From JARRNJ01 sp037385045 (GTDB lineage Bacteria; Pseudomonadota; Gammaproteobacteria; JASBUN01): a stretch of 23,107 nt of DNA. The stretch is from NCBI GenBank assembly GCA_037385045.1, contig JARRNJ010000032.1, positions 1 to 23,107 of the forward strand, given 5' to 3'. The notes under the pieces are model-generated. The model was given only the letters and a program-made list of their open reading frames with translations. It was not told the origin of the DNA and searched no databases. Positions 1 through 9,461 of the stretch are shown here, in pieces (position 1 is the first letter of the stretch; every line of letters starts with the position of its first letter). Position numbers and translations under genes: made by a program.

Positions 1-740
1 TGCTCAAGGCGTTCCGCAACATGCCCACGGCCGACCTCGGCGCCATCAAGGAGGTGCTGCGCCGGGTGTCGGAGATCGTATGCGAGCTGCCGCAGATCCG
101 CGAGCTGGACCTGAATCCCTTGATGGCCGACGACAAAGGGGCGACCGTGCTCGATGCGCGCATCGCCGTCGATTACCACGCGCCCGGGCCGGGCCGCTAC
201 GACCACATGGCCATCCATCCCTACCCGGCGCACCTGGTGTCCCACTGGCAGTTCGCCGACGGCACCAACGTCACCGTGCGCCCGATCCGCCCCGAGGATG
301 CCGAGATCGAGCAGAACTTCGTTCGCAATCTTTCCCCGGAGGCGAAATACTTCCGCTTCATGCAGACCCTGCGTGAGCTGACGCCGCAGATGCTGGTCCG
401 CTTCACCCAGATCGACTACGACCGTGAAATGGCCCTCATCGCCGTGATCTGGAAAGACGGCCAGGAGGTGGAGCTGGGCGTGGCCCGCTACGCCATGAAT
501 CCCGACGGGCGCACCTGCGAGTTCGCCCTGGTGGTCGCCGACGAATGGCAGCGCCGCGGCATCGGCTCGAGGCTGATGACCAGCCTCATGGAAGCCGCCC
601 GCCACCGCGGCTTCGAAACCATGGAGGGTGAAGTGCTGTCGGACAACACGTCGATGCTGATGCTCGTGCGCAACCTGGGCTTTTCGGTCCAGACCAGCCC
701 CGACGACCCGGGGGTCAAGCTGGTGCGCCGCCCCCTCTGA
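1..740 (+). CDS. Pat-type protein acetyltransferase (NDP-forming acyl-CoA synthetase/GNAT fusion), 3' end only
   Basis: This is the C-terminal part of a large two-domain protein whose start lies left of the window; the frame is already open at base 3. The first ~60 residues match the end of the ATP-grasp domain of NDP-forming acyl-CoA synthetases (the ELDLNPLM motif, then a VLDARI strand). A GNAT acetyltransferase domain follows from about base 260 to the stop. Its acetyl-CoA pyrophosphate-binding loop, QRRGIGSRL, is at 549-575. In the YfiQ/Pat/Pka family such fusions acetylate lysines on proteins, classically acetyl-CoA synthetase, and the synthetase-like part serves for regulation or binding. 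Whether the synthetase half is active cannot be judged here. An ATG at base 21 is internal, not the start. The domain call is firm; the protein substrate is inferred from the family. Confidence 0.88.
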   Translation, partial: LKAFRNMPTADLGAIKEVLRRVSEIVCELPQIRELDLNPLMADDKGATVLDARIAVDYHAPGPGRYDHMAIHPYPAHLVSHWQFADGTNVTVRPIRPEDAEIEQNFVRNLSPEAKYFRFMQTLRELTPQMLVRFTQIDYDREMALIAVIWKDGQEVELGVARYAMNPDGRTCEFALVVADEWQRRGIGSRLMTSLMEAARHRGFETMEGEVLSDNTSMLMLVRNLGFSVQTSPDDPGVKLVRRPL

Positions 741-866
741 CGGGCGGCGGGCTGGGCCAATTCCGGCGCCACGCGTAGGGTAAATTTTCGTAAGCGGCGG
801 AGCGGTTTCATCGGCAATGGATTACCATTAGCCCTAACGCCCGGAGCTGAATTCCGCGGCATGCGC

Positions 867-872
867 TATATT
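867..872 (+). promoter_or_regulatory. Possible -10 element of the lipoprotein gene
   Basis: TATATT matches the sigma-70 -10 consensus at five of six positions and lies 37 bases before the lipoprotein start codon. No convincing -35 hexamer sits 16-18 bases upstream, so the call is tentative. Confidence 0.3.
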
Positions 873-909
873 CCAGCCACACCATCGGCATCTAAGGAGA
901 CGTAACGGT

Positions 910-1371
910 ATGAAAAAATTCGTCGCTATCACCATGAGCGCGATCCTCAGCGCATCCCTGATCAGCGGCTGCGCCAATATGACCAAAGAGGATACCGGCA
1001 CCCTTCTGGGCGGCGCCGTAGGTGCCGCCGTGGGTTCGGGCGTCGGCAAAGGCGAAGGCCGGACGGCTGCCATTATCCTGGGCGCGATCGCCGGTTCCAT
1101 GATCGGCTCCAAGATCGGCCAGTACATGGACGAGCAGGACCGCATGAAAACCGCCCAGGTGCTGGAGTATAACCGCACCGGCCAGACCAGCACGTGGCAG
1201 AACCCGGACACCGGCTACCAGTACGACGTAACGCCCACCAAGACCTACGACACCAGTGAGGGCACGCCATGCCGGGAATTCACCATGGACGCCCAAGTCG
1301 GCGGCAAGACGCAGCAAGTCTACGGCACTGCCTGCCGGCAGGCCGACGGCAGCTGGAAGATGGTGAAATAG
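910..1371 (+). CDS. Glycine-zipper outer-membrane lipoprotein, 17 kDa surface antigen-like
   Basis: A predicted lipoprotein of 153 residues. It has a short basic N-terminus (MKK), a hydrophobic core and a lipobox, ISGC, with the lipidated cysteine at residue 21. Residues ~29-70 form a glycine zipper (GxxxGxxxG-like runs such as GGAVGAAVGSGVG and GAIAGSMIGSKIG), as in the Rickettsia 17 kDa antigen family. The C-terminal part (~85-153) resembles the surface-antigen domain often found after such zippers, with two cysteines that could form a disulfide. The start has a good Shine-Dalgarno, AAGGAG at 894-899. It probably sits in the outer membrane and helps envelope integrity, but the exact role is unknown for most members. 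It stands alone, with convergent rtcB downstream. Confidence 0.88.
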   Translation: MKKFVAITMSAILSASLISGCANMTKEDTGTLLGGAVGAAVGSGVGKGEGRTAAIILGAIAGSMIGSKIGQYMDEQDRMKTAQVLEYNRTGQTSTWQNPDTGYQYDVTPTKTYDTSEGTPCREFTMDAQVGGKTQQVYGTACRQADGSWKMVK

Positions 1372-1389
1372 CGCGCCTGAACGACGCCA

Positions 1390-1415
1390 CGGGTGGCCGC
1401 AAGCTTGGCCACCCG
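1390..1415 (+). repeat. Perfect 9-bp stem-loop after the lipoprotein gene
   Basis: CGGGTGGCC and GGCCACCCG flank an 8-base loop, 18 bases past the stop codon. No T-run follows directly, so it may act as an RNA-stabilising 3' hairpin or as part of a bidirectional termination region between the convergent lipoprotein and rtcB genes. Confidence 0.5.
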
Positions 1416-1451
1416 CGGCGCGCCAGTCGGTCCGCAGGTGGGTATGGCACG

Positions 1452-1499
1452 GCGCCCGACGTCAAGCGGAAAAATCCGGGCGCAACAGTTTTTGCTTTT
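1452..1499 (+). terminator. Possible Rho-independent terminator of the lipoprotein gene
   Basis: GCGCCCG (1452-1458) pairs with CGGGCGC (1477-1483) across an 18-base loop. A T-rich run follows (TTTTTGCTTTT, 1489-1499) after five unpaired bases. The loop is long and the T-run is offset, so this is a moderate candidate. It ends just before the convergent rtcB stop codon at 1511. Confidence 0.4.
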
Positions 1500-1510
1500 C
1501 TCTCTTTTCC

Positions 1511-2941
<1,431 letters not shown>

Positions 2942-2984
2942 GCCTACCCCCGCCGCAGCGCCGAACCCCCGGGCTCGCGCTTCT

Positions 2985-3395
2985 CTAGACGTCCACAACA
3001 CATTGCGCAACCCACGCCCCGTCGGGGCGCTGGCCCACGTTGAGCGCCGTGTAGGTCGCGCCCTTCACTTCCACGGCCGGCTGATGACGCGCCACGTCGA
3101 CGTACTCACCCCATGCGGTGCCGCGCAGATTTTGCCCGTCGATCTTCACTTCGAAGCGGGAGAACAACATGTGGCGGATCGCCATTTCATAAATCAGCGC
3201 GTTCAACCAGTCCACCAGCAGCAGTTCGCGGTCCGGCGCCTGGCACGTCACTTCCACCGCCTGCGCGGCAGCCACCTTGTCGGGCTCCGTAATCACGGCA
3301 GTAAGCGCCACGGCGGCCATTTCGAAGGCGGCTTCCAGCGTACGGCCGACCCCACGCACGCCGATATCCGCCCCATGCTGAAAATTCACCCACAC
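2985..3395 (-). CDS. Archease, RtcB activator
   Basis: Archease helps RtcB form its guanylated intermediate and reach multiple turnover; here it is encoded directly upstream of rtcB. The protein starts with the family hallmark, an aromatic/N segment then FQHGADIGVRG, with the metal-binding aspartate at residue 10. It ends in CVVDV with the conserved penultimate aspartate (D135). I chose a GTG start because GAGGAG lies eight bases before it and the resulting 136 residues match the usual ~140. An in-frame ATG at 3488 would add an unrelated, low-complexity arginine/proline-rich extension. The family call is firm. Confidence 0.93.
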   Translation of the reverse strand: MWVNFQHGADIGVRGVGRTLEAAFEMAAVALTAVITEPDKVAAAQAVEVTCQAPDRELLLVDWLNALIYEMAIRHMLFSRFEVKIDGQNLRGTAWGEYVDVARHQPAVEVKGATYTALNVGQRPDGAWVAQCVVDV

Positions 3396-3403
3396 CGCCG
3401 CAA

Positions 3404-3409
3404 CTCCTC
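3404..3409 (-). promoter_or_regulatory. Ribosome-binding site that fixes the archease GTG start
   Basis: GAGGAG on the minus strand, eight bases before the GTG at 3395. It decides between this start and the upstream ATG at 3488. Confidence 0.7.
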
Positions 3410-3568
3410 GGCCGCAGCCCCGCAGCGCGGGCGGCGACCGGCCCGAGCCCGGAGGTTTCACTGGAAAGACAACCCACCGCGCCTGCATCCCCGCGTGGGC
3501 GTATCAGACCTAACATTAGCGACCGGCGCCCCGGATTATCAGGTCCGGGCGTATCCGTAAAACTACGG

Positions 3569-3574
3569 TATGAT
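3569..3574 (+). promoter_or_regulatory. Possible -10 element of the moxR operon
   Basis: TATGAT matches the -10 consensus at five of six positions and lies 109 bases before moxR, in the divergent spacer between archease and moxR (3396-3683). It directly follows a 5-bp hairpin, CCGTA-AAAC-TACGG, at 3555-3568. No good -35 is visible. I see nothing else in this spacer. Confidence 0.25.
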
Positions 3575-3683
3575 GGCTGCCAAATCCTACCTGCGGACCT
3601 CAAGGCAGCACCCCTGCGGGCCGCTATGGACCTGGACGCCCCGGGAAATAGCGGGCACCAACCTGAAGCAGTATTGAGGCGCC

Positions 3684-4601
3684 ATGCACCCATTGACCCA
3701 GACCATCGTGCAACGGGCCTGCGACGTGATCGTAGGCAAGGAATACCAGATCCGTCAGGCACTTGCCTGCCTGCTCGCGCGGGGACACCTGCTTATTGAA
3801 GATCTTCCCGGGGTGGGCAAAACCACCCTCACCCACGTGCTGGCGCGGCTGCTCGGCCTGCAGTTCAACCGCATCCAGTTCACCAGCGACCTGCTGCCCA
3901 GCGACATCATCGGCGCCGCGATTTACAACCGCACCAACGGCGAGTTCGTGTTCCACCCGGGACCCATATTCACCCAACTGCTGCTGGCCGATGAGATCAA
4001 CCGCACCACCCCGAAAACCCAGAGCGCGCTGCTGGAAGCCATGGAAGAGCAGCAGGTCACCACCGAGGGTGAAACCAGGCCGTTGCCGAAGCCGTTCTTC
4101 GTCATCGCCACCCAGAACCCCACCTACCACACCGGGACCTTCCCGTTGCCCGAATCCCAGCTCGACCGGTTCATGATGTGCCTGCAGCTCGGCTATCCGG
4201 ACCATTGGGCCGAACGCACCGTGCTGCAGGGCAGGGACCGGCGCCAGCTGATTGAGGAATTGGAGCCCAGCGCCGAACCGGCCGACCTGCTGTCGTTGCA
4301 GGAACAAGTGCAGCAGGTCCATGCATCCGACGCCCTGCTGGATTACCTTCAGGCCCTGGTGGAACACACCCGCAACGACCCGGGCTACTCGGTGGGGCTG
4401 TCCACCCGCGCCAGCCTGGCGCTGCTCAACAGTGCGCGCGCCTGGGCGTTCATGGAAGGCAGGCGCCAGGTGGTGCCGGAAGACCTGCAGGCCGTGTTTC
4501 CCGCCGTGGTCACGCACCGGCTCCGCGACCCGGCGGCCGCAGGACCGGATACCGGCGCCCGGGTGGCGCGCGAGCTGCTCGACTCGGTGGCGATTCCCTG
4601 A
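3684..4601 (+). CDS. MoxR family AAA+ ATPase
   Basis: A 305-residue cytoplasmic ATPase of the MoxR branch. Visible motifs are Walker A (LPGVGKTT, residues 41-48), Walker B (LLLADE, 99-104, followed by INR), sensor 1 (ATQNP) and the DRFMM segment. The C-terminal lid domain contains GLSTRASLALL. MoxR proteins act as chaperone-like ATPases, often with partners carrying von Willebrand or DUF58 domains. The cassette order moxR, DUF58, tgpA is widespread in proteobacteria and actinobacteria, and all three genes here are nearly contiguous, so one transcript is likely. The Shine-Dalgarno is weak (GAGG about six bases before the ATG). The client protein is not known. Confidence 0.93.
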   Translation: MHPLTQTIVQRACDVIVGKEYQIRQALACLLARGHLLIEDLPGVGKTTLTHVLARLLGLQFNRIQFTSDLLPSDIIGAAIYNRTNGEFVFHPGPIFTQLLLADEINRTTPKTQSALLEAMEEQQVTTEGETRPLPKPFFVIATQNPTYHTGTFPLPESQLDRFMMCLQLGYPDHWAERTVLQGRDRRQLIEELEPSAEPADLLSLQEQVQQVHASDALLDYLQALVEHTRNDPGYSVGLSTRASLALLNSARAWAFMEGRRQVVPEDLQAVFPAVVTHRLRDPAAAGPDTGARVARELLDSVAIP

Positions 4602-4614
4602 ACCGCAAACCGCC

Positions 4615-5679
4615 ATGCGCCAACCGGCGGCTGCCGGCCGGCGCCGAAAAGCCGATTTGACGTCAACGTCTCGTACACATGCCATGGGTGGAATCGCCGA
4701 GCGCATATCGACCCGCCGACTGAAGGGTCCGGAAACGGGACCGGTGCGCCTGACCGGCGGCCGGATCTACATCCTGCCGACGCGGCACGGGATCATGTTC
4801 GCGCTGGTGCTGCTGGTGATGCTGCTCGGCTCCATCAACTACAACAACAGCCTCGGCTACGCACTGACCTTCCTGCTCGGCGGCTTGGCGCTGGTGTCCA
4901 TGCTGCACACCCAGCGCAACCTGGTCGGTCTGGTGATGGAAAGCGCACGCGCCGAGCCGGTTTTCGCCGGCCAGACCGCGAGTTTCCCGGTGCTCGTGCA
5001 TGCCCACAACGGCGTCAGCCGGTTTGCGCTGGCGGCGCAGGCACCCGGCTTCTCGGCCGAATACGGCGACCTGCAAGGGACGCGGACCCGCCGTTTTCAT
5101 GTGCCCGCCCAGGCCGCGCACAGGGGACGTCTGCGCCTTGGGCGTTTCAAGGTGTTCACGGAGTTTCCCCTGGGTTTGTTCCATGCCTGGACCTGGGTGG
5201 AACTGGACACCCGGTGCCTGGTTTACCCGCAACCCGCCGACGAGCCGCTGCCGTTCAGCCGCGACGCCCGCGAAACCGGCCTCGACGCAACCGCACAGGG
5301 ACCCGGACAGGACGATTTCAACGAACTGCGGCTCTATCGGCCCGGGGACTCGCCCCGGCACGTGGCCTGGAAGCGCACGGCGCAGGCCGACGAACTGCTC
5401 ACCAAACGCTTCATCGGCGGCGCGGCCAGGACGCTGTGGCTGGACTGGGATCAGCTCGACGGGCTGATGGCCGAGCAGCGGCTGTCGCGGCTGTGCCGCT
5501 GGGTGCTCGACTGCCACAACGCCGGTTACCGCTACGGCCTGCGCCTGCCGGGCACGGTGATCGAGCCAGGCGGTGGTGAAGCCCATCGGCAGCAATGCCT
5601 GGAAACCCTGGCCCTGTTCCGCACCGTCGACCGGCTCCACGCCACGCCCGGGGCCGCGCCCGGCAGGAAATGGCAATGA
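4615..5679 (+). CDS. DUF58 domain membrane protein
   Basis: A 354-residue protein with two adjacent membrane helices (about residues 60-77 and 82-101). Its long C-terminal part carries the DUF58 signature YRPGDSPRHVAWKRTA at about 241-256. DUF58 proteins are membrane-anchored partners of MoxR ATPases, with a C-terminal part related to von Willebrand A folds; biochemical function is unknown. The start is uncertain. ATG 4615, 13 bases after the moxR stop, keeps operon spacing, but ATG 4684 would drop 23 arginine-rich residues and give 331; neither has a clear Shine-Dalgarno. An open frame extends back into moxR to 4252, but that part is a shadow of moxR. The stop overlaps the start of the next gene. 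Confidence 0.9.
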   Translation: MRQPAAAGRRRKADLTSTSRTHAMGGIAERISTRRLKGPETGPVRLTGGRIYILPTRHGIMFALVLLVMLLGSINYNNSLGYALTFLLGGLALVSMLHTQRNLVGLVMESARAEPVFAGQTASFPVLVHAHNGVSRFALAAQAPGFSAEYGDLQGTRTRRFHVPAQAAHRGRLRLGRFKVFTEFPLGLFHAWTWVELDTRCLVYPQPADEPLPFSRDARETGLDATAQGPGQDDFNELRLYRPGDSPRHVAWKRTAQADELLTKRFIGGAARTLWLDWDQLDGLMAEQRLSRLCRWVLDCHNAGYRYGLRLPGTVIEPGGGEAHRQQCLETLALFRTVDRLHATPGAAPGRKWQ

Positions 5680-7664
5680 GCGCCGCCGGACGCAACGTGC
5701 TGCTGCCGCCAGCCCGCGCCCACTGGCTGCTGCTGGCCCAGGCCGCGGTGGTGCTTCCCCATGCGGGCCACATGCCGCTGTGGGTCACGGCAGCCTGCGC
5801 GGCGTTGGGAGTGTGGCGCTGGCTCGCCAGCCGCTATTACTGGCGCCCGGCCGGGCGCCTGCTGCGCGCCGTGCTGCTGGTCGCCGCCGTGGACGGAGTG
5901 TACGTGTCCTATGGGACGTTATTCGGCCGCGATGCGGGCGTGGCGCTGCTGGTGCTGCTGGTATCGCTCAAGCTGCTGGAACTGCAGCGGCTGCGCGATG
6001 TGACCCTGTTCCTGTTTCTGGGCTACTTTCTGCTCATCACACGGTTCATGTTTTCCCAGTCCATGTTGCTGGCGGCCTACGCGCTGGCGGCCGTCCTGAT
6101 CCTCACCAGCGCACTCATTGCCGTCAACCACCCAGCCCGCGAACCGCAGTTTCCGGTACGCCTGCGCCAGGCCGGCGTGTTGTTGGTGCAAGCGCTGCCG
6201 GTGGCGTTACTGCTGTTCCTGGTGTTCCCGCGGGTGCCCGGCCCCCTGTGGAGCCTGCCCCGGGACGCACACCAGGGCGTCACCGGTCTCAGCGACACCA
6301 TGCGTCCCGGCACCATCAGTGCCCTGAGCCGCTCCGATGCGGTGGCCTTCCGGGTGGACTTCGACGGCCCGCCGCCGCCGCGCTCGCAACTGTACTGGCG
6401 GGGCCCGGTGCTGGAGCGATTCGACGGCTATGCCTGGACCCCCGGCGGACTGCAGCCGCGCCACTTCGCCGAGTACCGGCTCCAGCCGCCGGCGGTACGT
6501 TATACCGTCACCCTGGAGCCCAGCGACCAGCGCTGGCTGTTCGCCCTGGACATTCCCGGCAGCGTGCCGCCCGGCACCCTCATCACCCAGAACTACCAGC
6601 TCCTGGCCCGGCGCCGCGTGGACGAGCGACTGCGCTACAGTCTCGTTTCCTATCCCAACTATGGGCGCGGCGCGCGCCTGGGCACCGACGAGCGCCGACG
6701 CCTGCTGGAAACGCCGCCCGACAGCAATCCCCGCACCCTGCACCTGGCGCAAACGCTGCGCCGCGAATCCCACAGCGACATGGGCCTGATCCGGCGCGTG
6801 CTGCGCATGTTCCACCAGCAACCGTTCGTCTACACCCTGAATCCGCCGCGGTTGCCGGTCACCAACTCCATGGACGCCTTTCTGTTCGACACCCGCCGCG
6901 GGTTCTGCGAGCACTATGCCGGTGCGTTCACGCTGCTGATGCGTGACGCCGGCATCCCCGCCCGCGTGGTCACCGGCTACCAGGGCGGTGAGTACAATCC
7001 CCTGGGCGGCTACTTCATCGTACGCCAGGCCGACGCCCACGCCTGGTCCGAGGTATGGCTGCGGGATCGCGGCTGGGTGCGCGTCGACCCCACCTCGGCG
7101 ATCGCGCCCGAGCGCGTCGAACGCGGCGCGGCGGACGCGCTCGGCCGCGAGGAAACGCGCAACCTCGGCTTCACCCCGGGCGGCCTGCTGCGCCGGGTCG
7201 GCCTGCTCTGGGACACCATCGACAACGGCTGGAACCAGTGGGTTCTGGGATACGGCCAGCAACGCCAGGCGCAGCTTTGGTCCCACCTGGGACTGGGGCC
7301 TGCCAGCTGGCAGCGGCTGGCGGTGGCGGCGCTGGTCAGTGTCGGCGCGGTGTTGTTGGCGTTGTTCGTCTATCTGCTGGTGAAGGGTCGCCAGGGCACG
7401 GCACCGGACCGCGTACAGGAAGTGTACGGGCGTTTCTGCCGCAAACTGGCCCGCGGCGGCTTTGCCCGGCGCCGGGGCGAGGGACCGTTGGATTTCGCCG
7501 GGCGGGTGGCGCGAACGCGCCCCGACCTTGCCGGCCGGGTTCGCCGCATCACCCAACTGTATGTGGCGTTGCGCTACGGTCCGGCTCCCAACTGTCAGCA
7601 CCTGCACAAACTGCGGCAACTGGTTCGACGGCTGTCGGTGCGCCGGGTCCGGGTCCGGGCTTGA
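5676..7664 (+). CDS. TgpA-like membrane transglutaminase-domain protein (DUF3488)
   Basis: A 662-residue inner-membrane protein. About six hydrophobic helices fill the first ~190 residues (TgpA N-terminal/DUF3488 region). A periplasmic loop follows, then a transglutaminase-like cysteine peptidase core with a full catalytic triad: C411 (RRGFCEHYAG), H455 (DAHAWSEVW) and D471 (RVDPTS). One more helix lies near residues 548-570, and a cytoplasmic DUF4129-like tail ends the protein. TgpA of Pseudomonas aeruginosa is the known relative and is reported essential; its substrate is not settled. The start ATG overlaps the DUF58 stop as ATGA and has AGGAA six bases upstream, which favours translational coupling. 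An earlier in-frame ATG at 5595 lies deep inside the DUF58 gene. Confidence 0.92.
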   Translation: MSAAGRNVLLPPARAHWLLLAQAAVVLPHAGHMPLWVTAACAALGVWRWLASRYYWRPAGRLLRAVLLVAAVDGVYVSYGTLFGRDAGVALLVLLVSLKLLELQRLRDVTLFLFLGYFLLITRFMFSQSMLLAAYALAAVLILTSALIAVNHPAREPQFPVRLRQAGVLLVQALPVALLLFLVFPRVPGPLWSLPRDAHQGVTGLSDTMRPGTISALSRSDAVAFRVDFDGPPPPRSQLYWRGPVLERFDGYAWTPGGLQPRHFAEYRLQPPAVRYTVTLEPSDQRWLFALDIPGSVPPGTLITQNYQLLARRRVDERLRYSLVSYPNYGRGARLGTDERRRLLETPPDSNPRTLHLAQTLRRESHSDMGLIRRVLRMFHQQPFVYTLNPPRLPVTNSMDAFLFDTRRGFCEHYAGAFTLLMRDAGIPARVVTGYQGGEYNPLGGYFIVRQADAHAWSEVWLRDRGWVRVDPTSAIAPERVERGAADALGREETRNLGFTPGGLLRRVGLLWDTIDNGWNQWVLGYGQQRQAQLWSHLGLGPASWQRLAVAALVSVGAVLLALFVYLLVKGRQGTAPDRVQEVYGRFCRKLARGGFARRRGEGPLDFAGRVARTRPDLAGRVRRITQLYVALRYGPAPNCQHLHKLRQLVRRLSVRRVRVRA

Positions 7665-7790
7665 GGCCGCCGCGCGGTGCCGGGTCCAATCTCTGGCATG
7701 GCGCGGCATATCGGTGGCGATGATATCCGGCTTCTGCGGGACCACCGGCGCTTGTGCGATCAGCGCCTTTCGCGGCAAAAGAACGGTCGC

Positions 7791-7796
7791 TAGAAT
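7791..7796 (+). promoter_or_regulatory. Possible -10 element of the monooxygenase/dehydrogenase pair
   Basis: TAGAAT, 41 bases before the monooxygenase start, within the 173-base gap after tgpA. The hexamer 17 bases upstream (TTTCGC) is a poor -35. The gap suggests a separate transcription unit, but this element alone is weak evidence. Confidence 0.2.
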
Positions 7797-7837
7797 CAAG
7801 CCGACGTTGGGTTCAATACTCGCCGAGGAATGATGTC

Positions 7838-8143
7838 ATGTACGCTACCCTTGTTTACGTGCACGTCAAACCCGAGCACCTGCAGGCGTTCGTGGATGCC
7901 ACCCGCAAGAATCACGAAGCCTCGGTTCGGGAACCCGGCAACCTGCGGTTCGACGTGCTGCAGCAGCAGGATGATCCCACGCGCTTCGTGCTCTACGAAG
8001 CCTATACCGGCGCCGATGCCGCAGCGGTCCACAAACAGACGGCTCACTACCTGGAGTGGCGCCGCACCGTCGCCGACTGGATGGCCGAACCGCGCCGGGG
8101 CGTAGTGCACGACGGGTTGTTTCCCGCGGGAGAACAGGCGTGA
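7838..8143 (+). CDS. LsrG-like antibiotic-biosynthesis-monooxygenase (ABM) fold protein
   Basis: A 101-residue ferredoxin-like-fold protein of the ABM superfamily. The core NHEASVREPGNLRFDVLQ, then FVLYEAY and an HKQTAHYLEW segment, closely resemble E. coli LsrG, which processes phosphorylated autoinducer-2. Members elsewhere are cofactor-free oxygenases or isomerases acting on small reactive carbonyl compounds. There are no lsr transport or kinase genes in the window, so a quorum-signal role is not supported. GAGGAA seven bases before the ATG fixes the start. The stop codon overlaps the GTG of the dehydrogenase gene, so the two products are probably made together and may handle related aldehydes or ketones; that is inference. 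Confidence 0.85.
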   Translation: MYATLVYVHVKPEHLQAFVDATRKNHEASVREPGNLRFDVLQQQDDPTRFVLYEAYTGADAAAVHKQTAHYLEWRRTVADWMAEPRRGVVHDGLFPAGEQA

Positions 8144-9324
8144 ACCTCGCACCGTTCAGCACCGCCCGTCTGCCCCACATCGAATTCGGCAGCGGCCGCT
8201 TGGCCCTGGTCCCGGAGCTGGCCGCCCGCCATGGCCGCCGGCTGCTGCTGGTCACCGGGCGCCGATCCATCGACGCCGCACCCCAGTGGCAACCGTTCCT
8301 GGAATCGCTGCAGGCCGGTGGCCTGTCCTGGCAGCGGCTGCAGGTGGCCGGCGAACCTTCGCCGCAACTGGTGGACGAGGCCGTCGCCGGGCTGCGGGAT
8401 GAGGGCATCGAGGTGGTGGTGGGCATCGGCGGCGGCAGCGTGCTCGACGCCGGCAAGGCCGTGGCCGGTCTGCTCGGCGATGGACACTCGGTGGTGGACT
8501 ACCTGGAAGGCGTGGGACCGGAACTCGTCTACCAGGGGCCGCCGCTGCCGTATATTGCGGTGCCCACCACCGCCGGCACCGGCAGCGAGGCGACCAAGAA
8601 CGCCGTGCTGAGCCGTATCGGCCGCGAGGGTTTCAAGAAGTCGTTTCGCGACGAGCAACTGGTGCCCGACTACGCCGTGGTCGATCCGGACCTGTTGGCC
8701 ACCTGTCCGCCGTCGCTGATCGCCGCCAACGGCATGGACGCCCTGACCCAGCTGATCGAGTCCTACGTCTCCCTGCGCGCCAACCCGCTCACCGAGGCGC
8801 TGGCCTGGAGCGGCCTGGAGGCGGCCCGCGACGGTCTGCTGCCGTGGTATGAAGGCGGCGGCAGTGAAACCCGCAGCCGCATGGCCTATGCCGCATTGGT
8901 CTCAGGCATCACCCTGGCGCAAACGGGCCTTGGGTCGGTGCACGGGCTGGCGTCTCCGCTGGGTGCATTCTTTCCCATCCCCCATGGCATGGTGTGCGGA
9001 ACCTTGGTGGCCGCGGCCACGCGGCTCAATATCGAAGCGCTGAGGCGGCGTGAACCGGACCATCCGGCACTGGCCAAGTACGCCGCCGTGGGCGCACTAC
9101 TCACCGGCAATCATTTCGATTATCCCGAAGACGGCCAGGACGCGCTGGTGGAGCGGCTCGACCAGTGGACCCGGCGCATGTCCCTGGAACGGCTCAGCAG
9201 CTACGGCGTCACGGCAGCGGACATTCCCCGCATCGTGACCAACAGCCGCGGCAGCAGTATGAAGACCAACCCGATTGTGCTCACCGATGAAGAGATTGCG
9301 GCGCTGCTGGCCGAGCGCCTCTGA
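8140..9324 (+). CDS. Iron-containing (group III) alcohol dehydrogenase
   Basis: A 394-residue NAD(P)-dependent dehydrogenase of the Fe-ADH family. The nucleotide-binding segment GIGGGSVLDAGKA and the PTTAGTGSE motif are clear. Metal ligands visible are D200 (NGMDALTQ), H268 (SVHGLASP) and H282 (PIPHGMVCG). The fourth ligand of FucO-type enzymes, the histidine four residues after the aspartate, is glutamine here (Q204), as I recall also occurs in a sizeable subfamily. The start is GTG within a GTGA overlap with the monooxygenase gene, preceded by GGGAGA six bases upstream; this gives a normal family length. Substrate is unknown: short alcohols, aldehydes or lactaldehyde-like compounds are possible. 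A hairpin (CGCCGG/CCGGCG, 9333-9354) follows the stop. Confidence 0.92.
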   Translation: MNLAPFSTARLPHIEFGSGRLALVPELAARHGRRLLLVTGRRSIDAAPQWQPFLESLQAGGLSWQRLQVAGEPSPQLVDEAVAGLRDEGIEVVVGIGGGSVLDAGKAVAGLLGDGHSVVDYLEGVGPELVYQGPPLPYIAVPTTAGTGSEATKNAVLSRIGREGFKKSFRDEQLVPDYAVVDPDLLATCPPSLIAANGMDALTQLIESYVSLRANPLTEALAWSGLEAARDGLLPWYEGGGSETRSRMAYAALVSGITLAQTGLGSVHGLASPLGAFFPIPHGMVCGTLVAAATRLNIEALRRREPDHPALAKYAAVGALLTGNHFDYPEDGQDALVERLDQWTRRMSLERLSSYGVTAADIPRIVTNSRGSSMKTNPIVLTDEEIAALLAERL

Positions 9325-9436
9325 CCCGGGTTCGCCGGCTTCGCCTTACCGGCGTATGGCGGTGGACGTCGCGGGGACGGCAGGACGGCTCACCCAACGG
9401 CGGTGCGATCTGCCCGCCCCCGGCGGACTCCGACGT

Positions 9437-9453
9437 CCGGCGGCACCCGCCGG
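9437..9453. repeat. Strong GC hairpin between the dehydrogenase gene and the small membrane-protein gene
   Basis: CCGGCGG and CCGCCGG flank a 3-base loop, eight bases past the stop codon of the minus-strand small gene. No T-run follows on either strand. It may mark the 3' end of that transcript or of the convergent dehydrogenase transcript. Confidence 0.45.
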
Positions 9454-9461
9454 CGCTGGCG

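Noticed and set aside
2942..3010. Upstream start of RtcB
   Set aside because: It overlaps the end of archease and breaks the agreement of ligand numbering with known RtcB proteins.
3396..3488. ATG start for archease with 31 extra residues
   Set aside because: The extension is arginine/proline-rich and absent from the family; GAGGAG marks the GTG start.
4252..4614. Long N-terminal extension of the DUF58 protein
   Set aside because: It is the out-of-frame shadow of moxR, rich in arginine, proline and tryptophan.
6207..7799. 530-codon open frame antisense to tgpA
   Set aside because: Shadow of tgpA, whose catalytic triad and membrane helices are clear; no motif in the antisense product.
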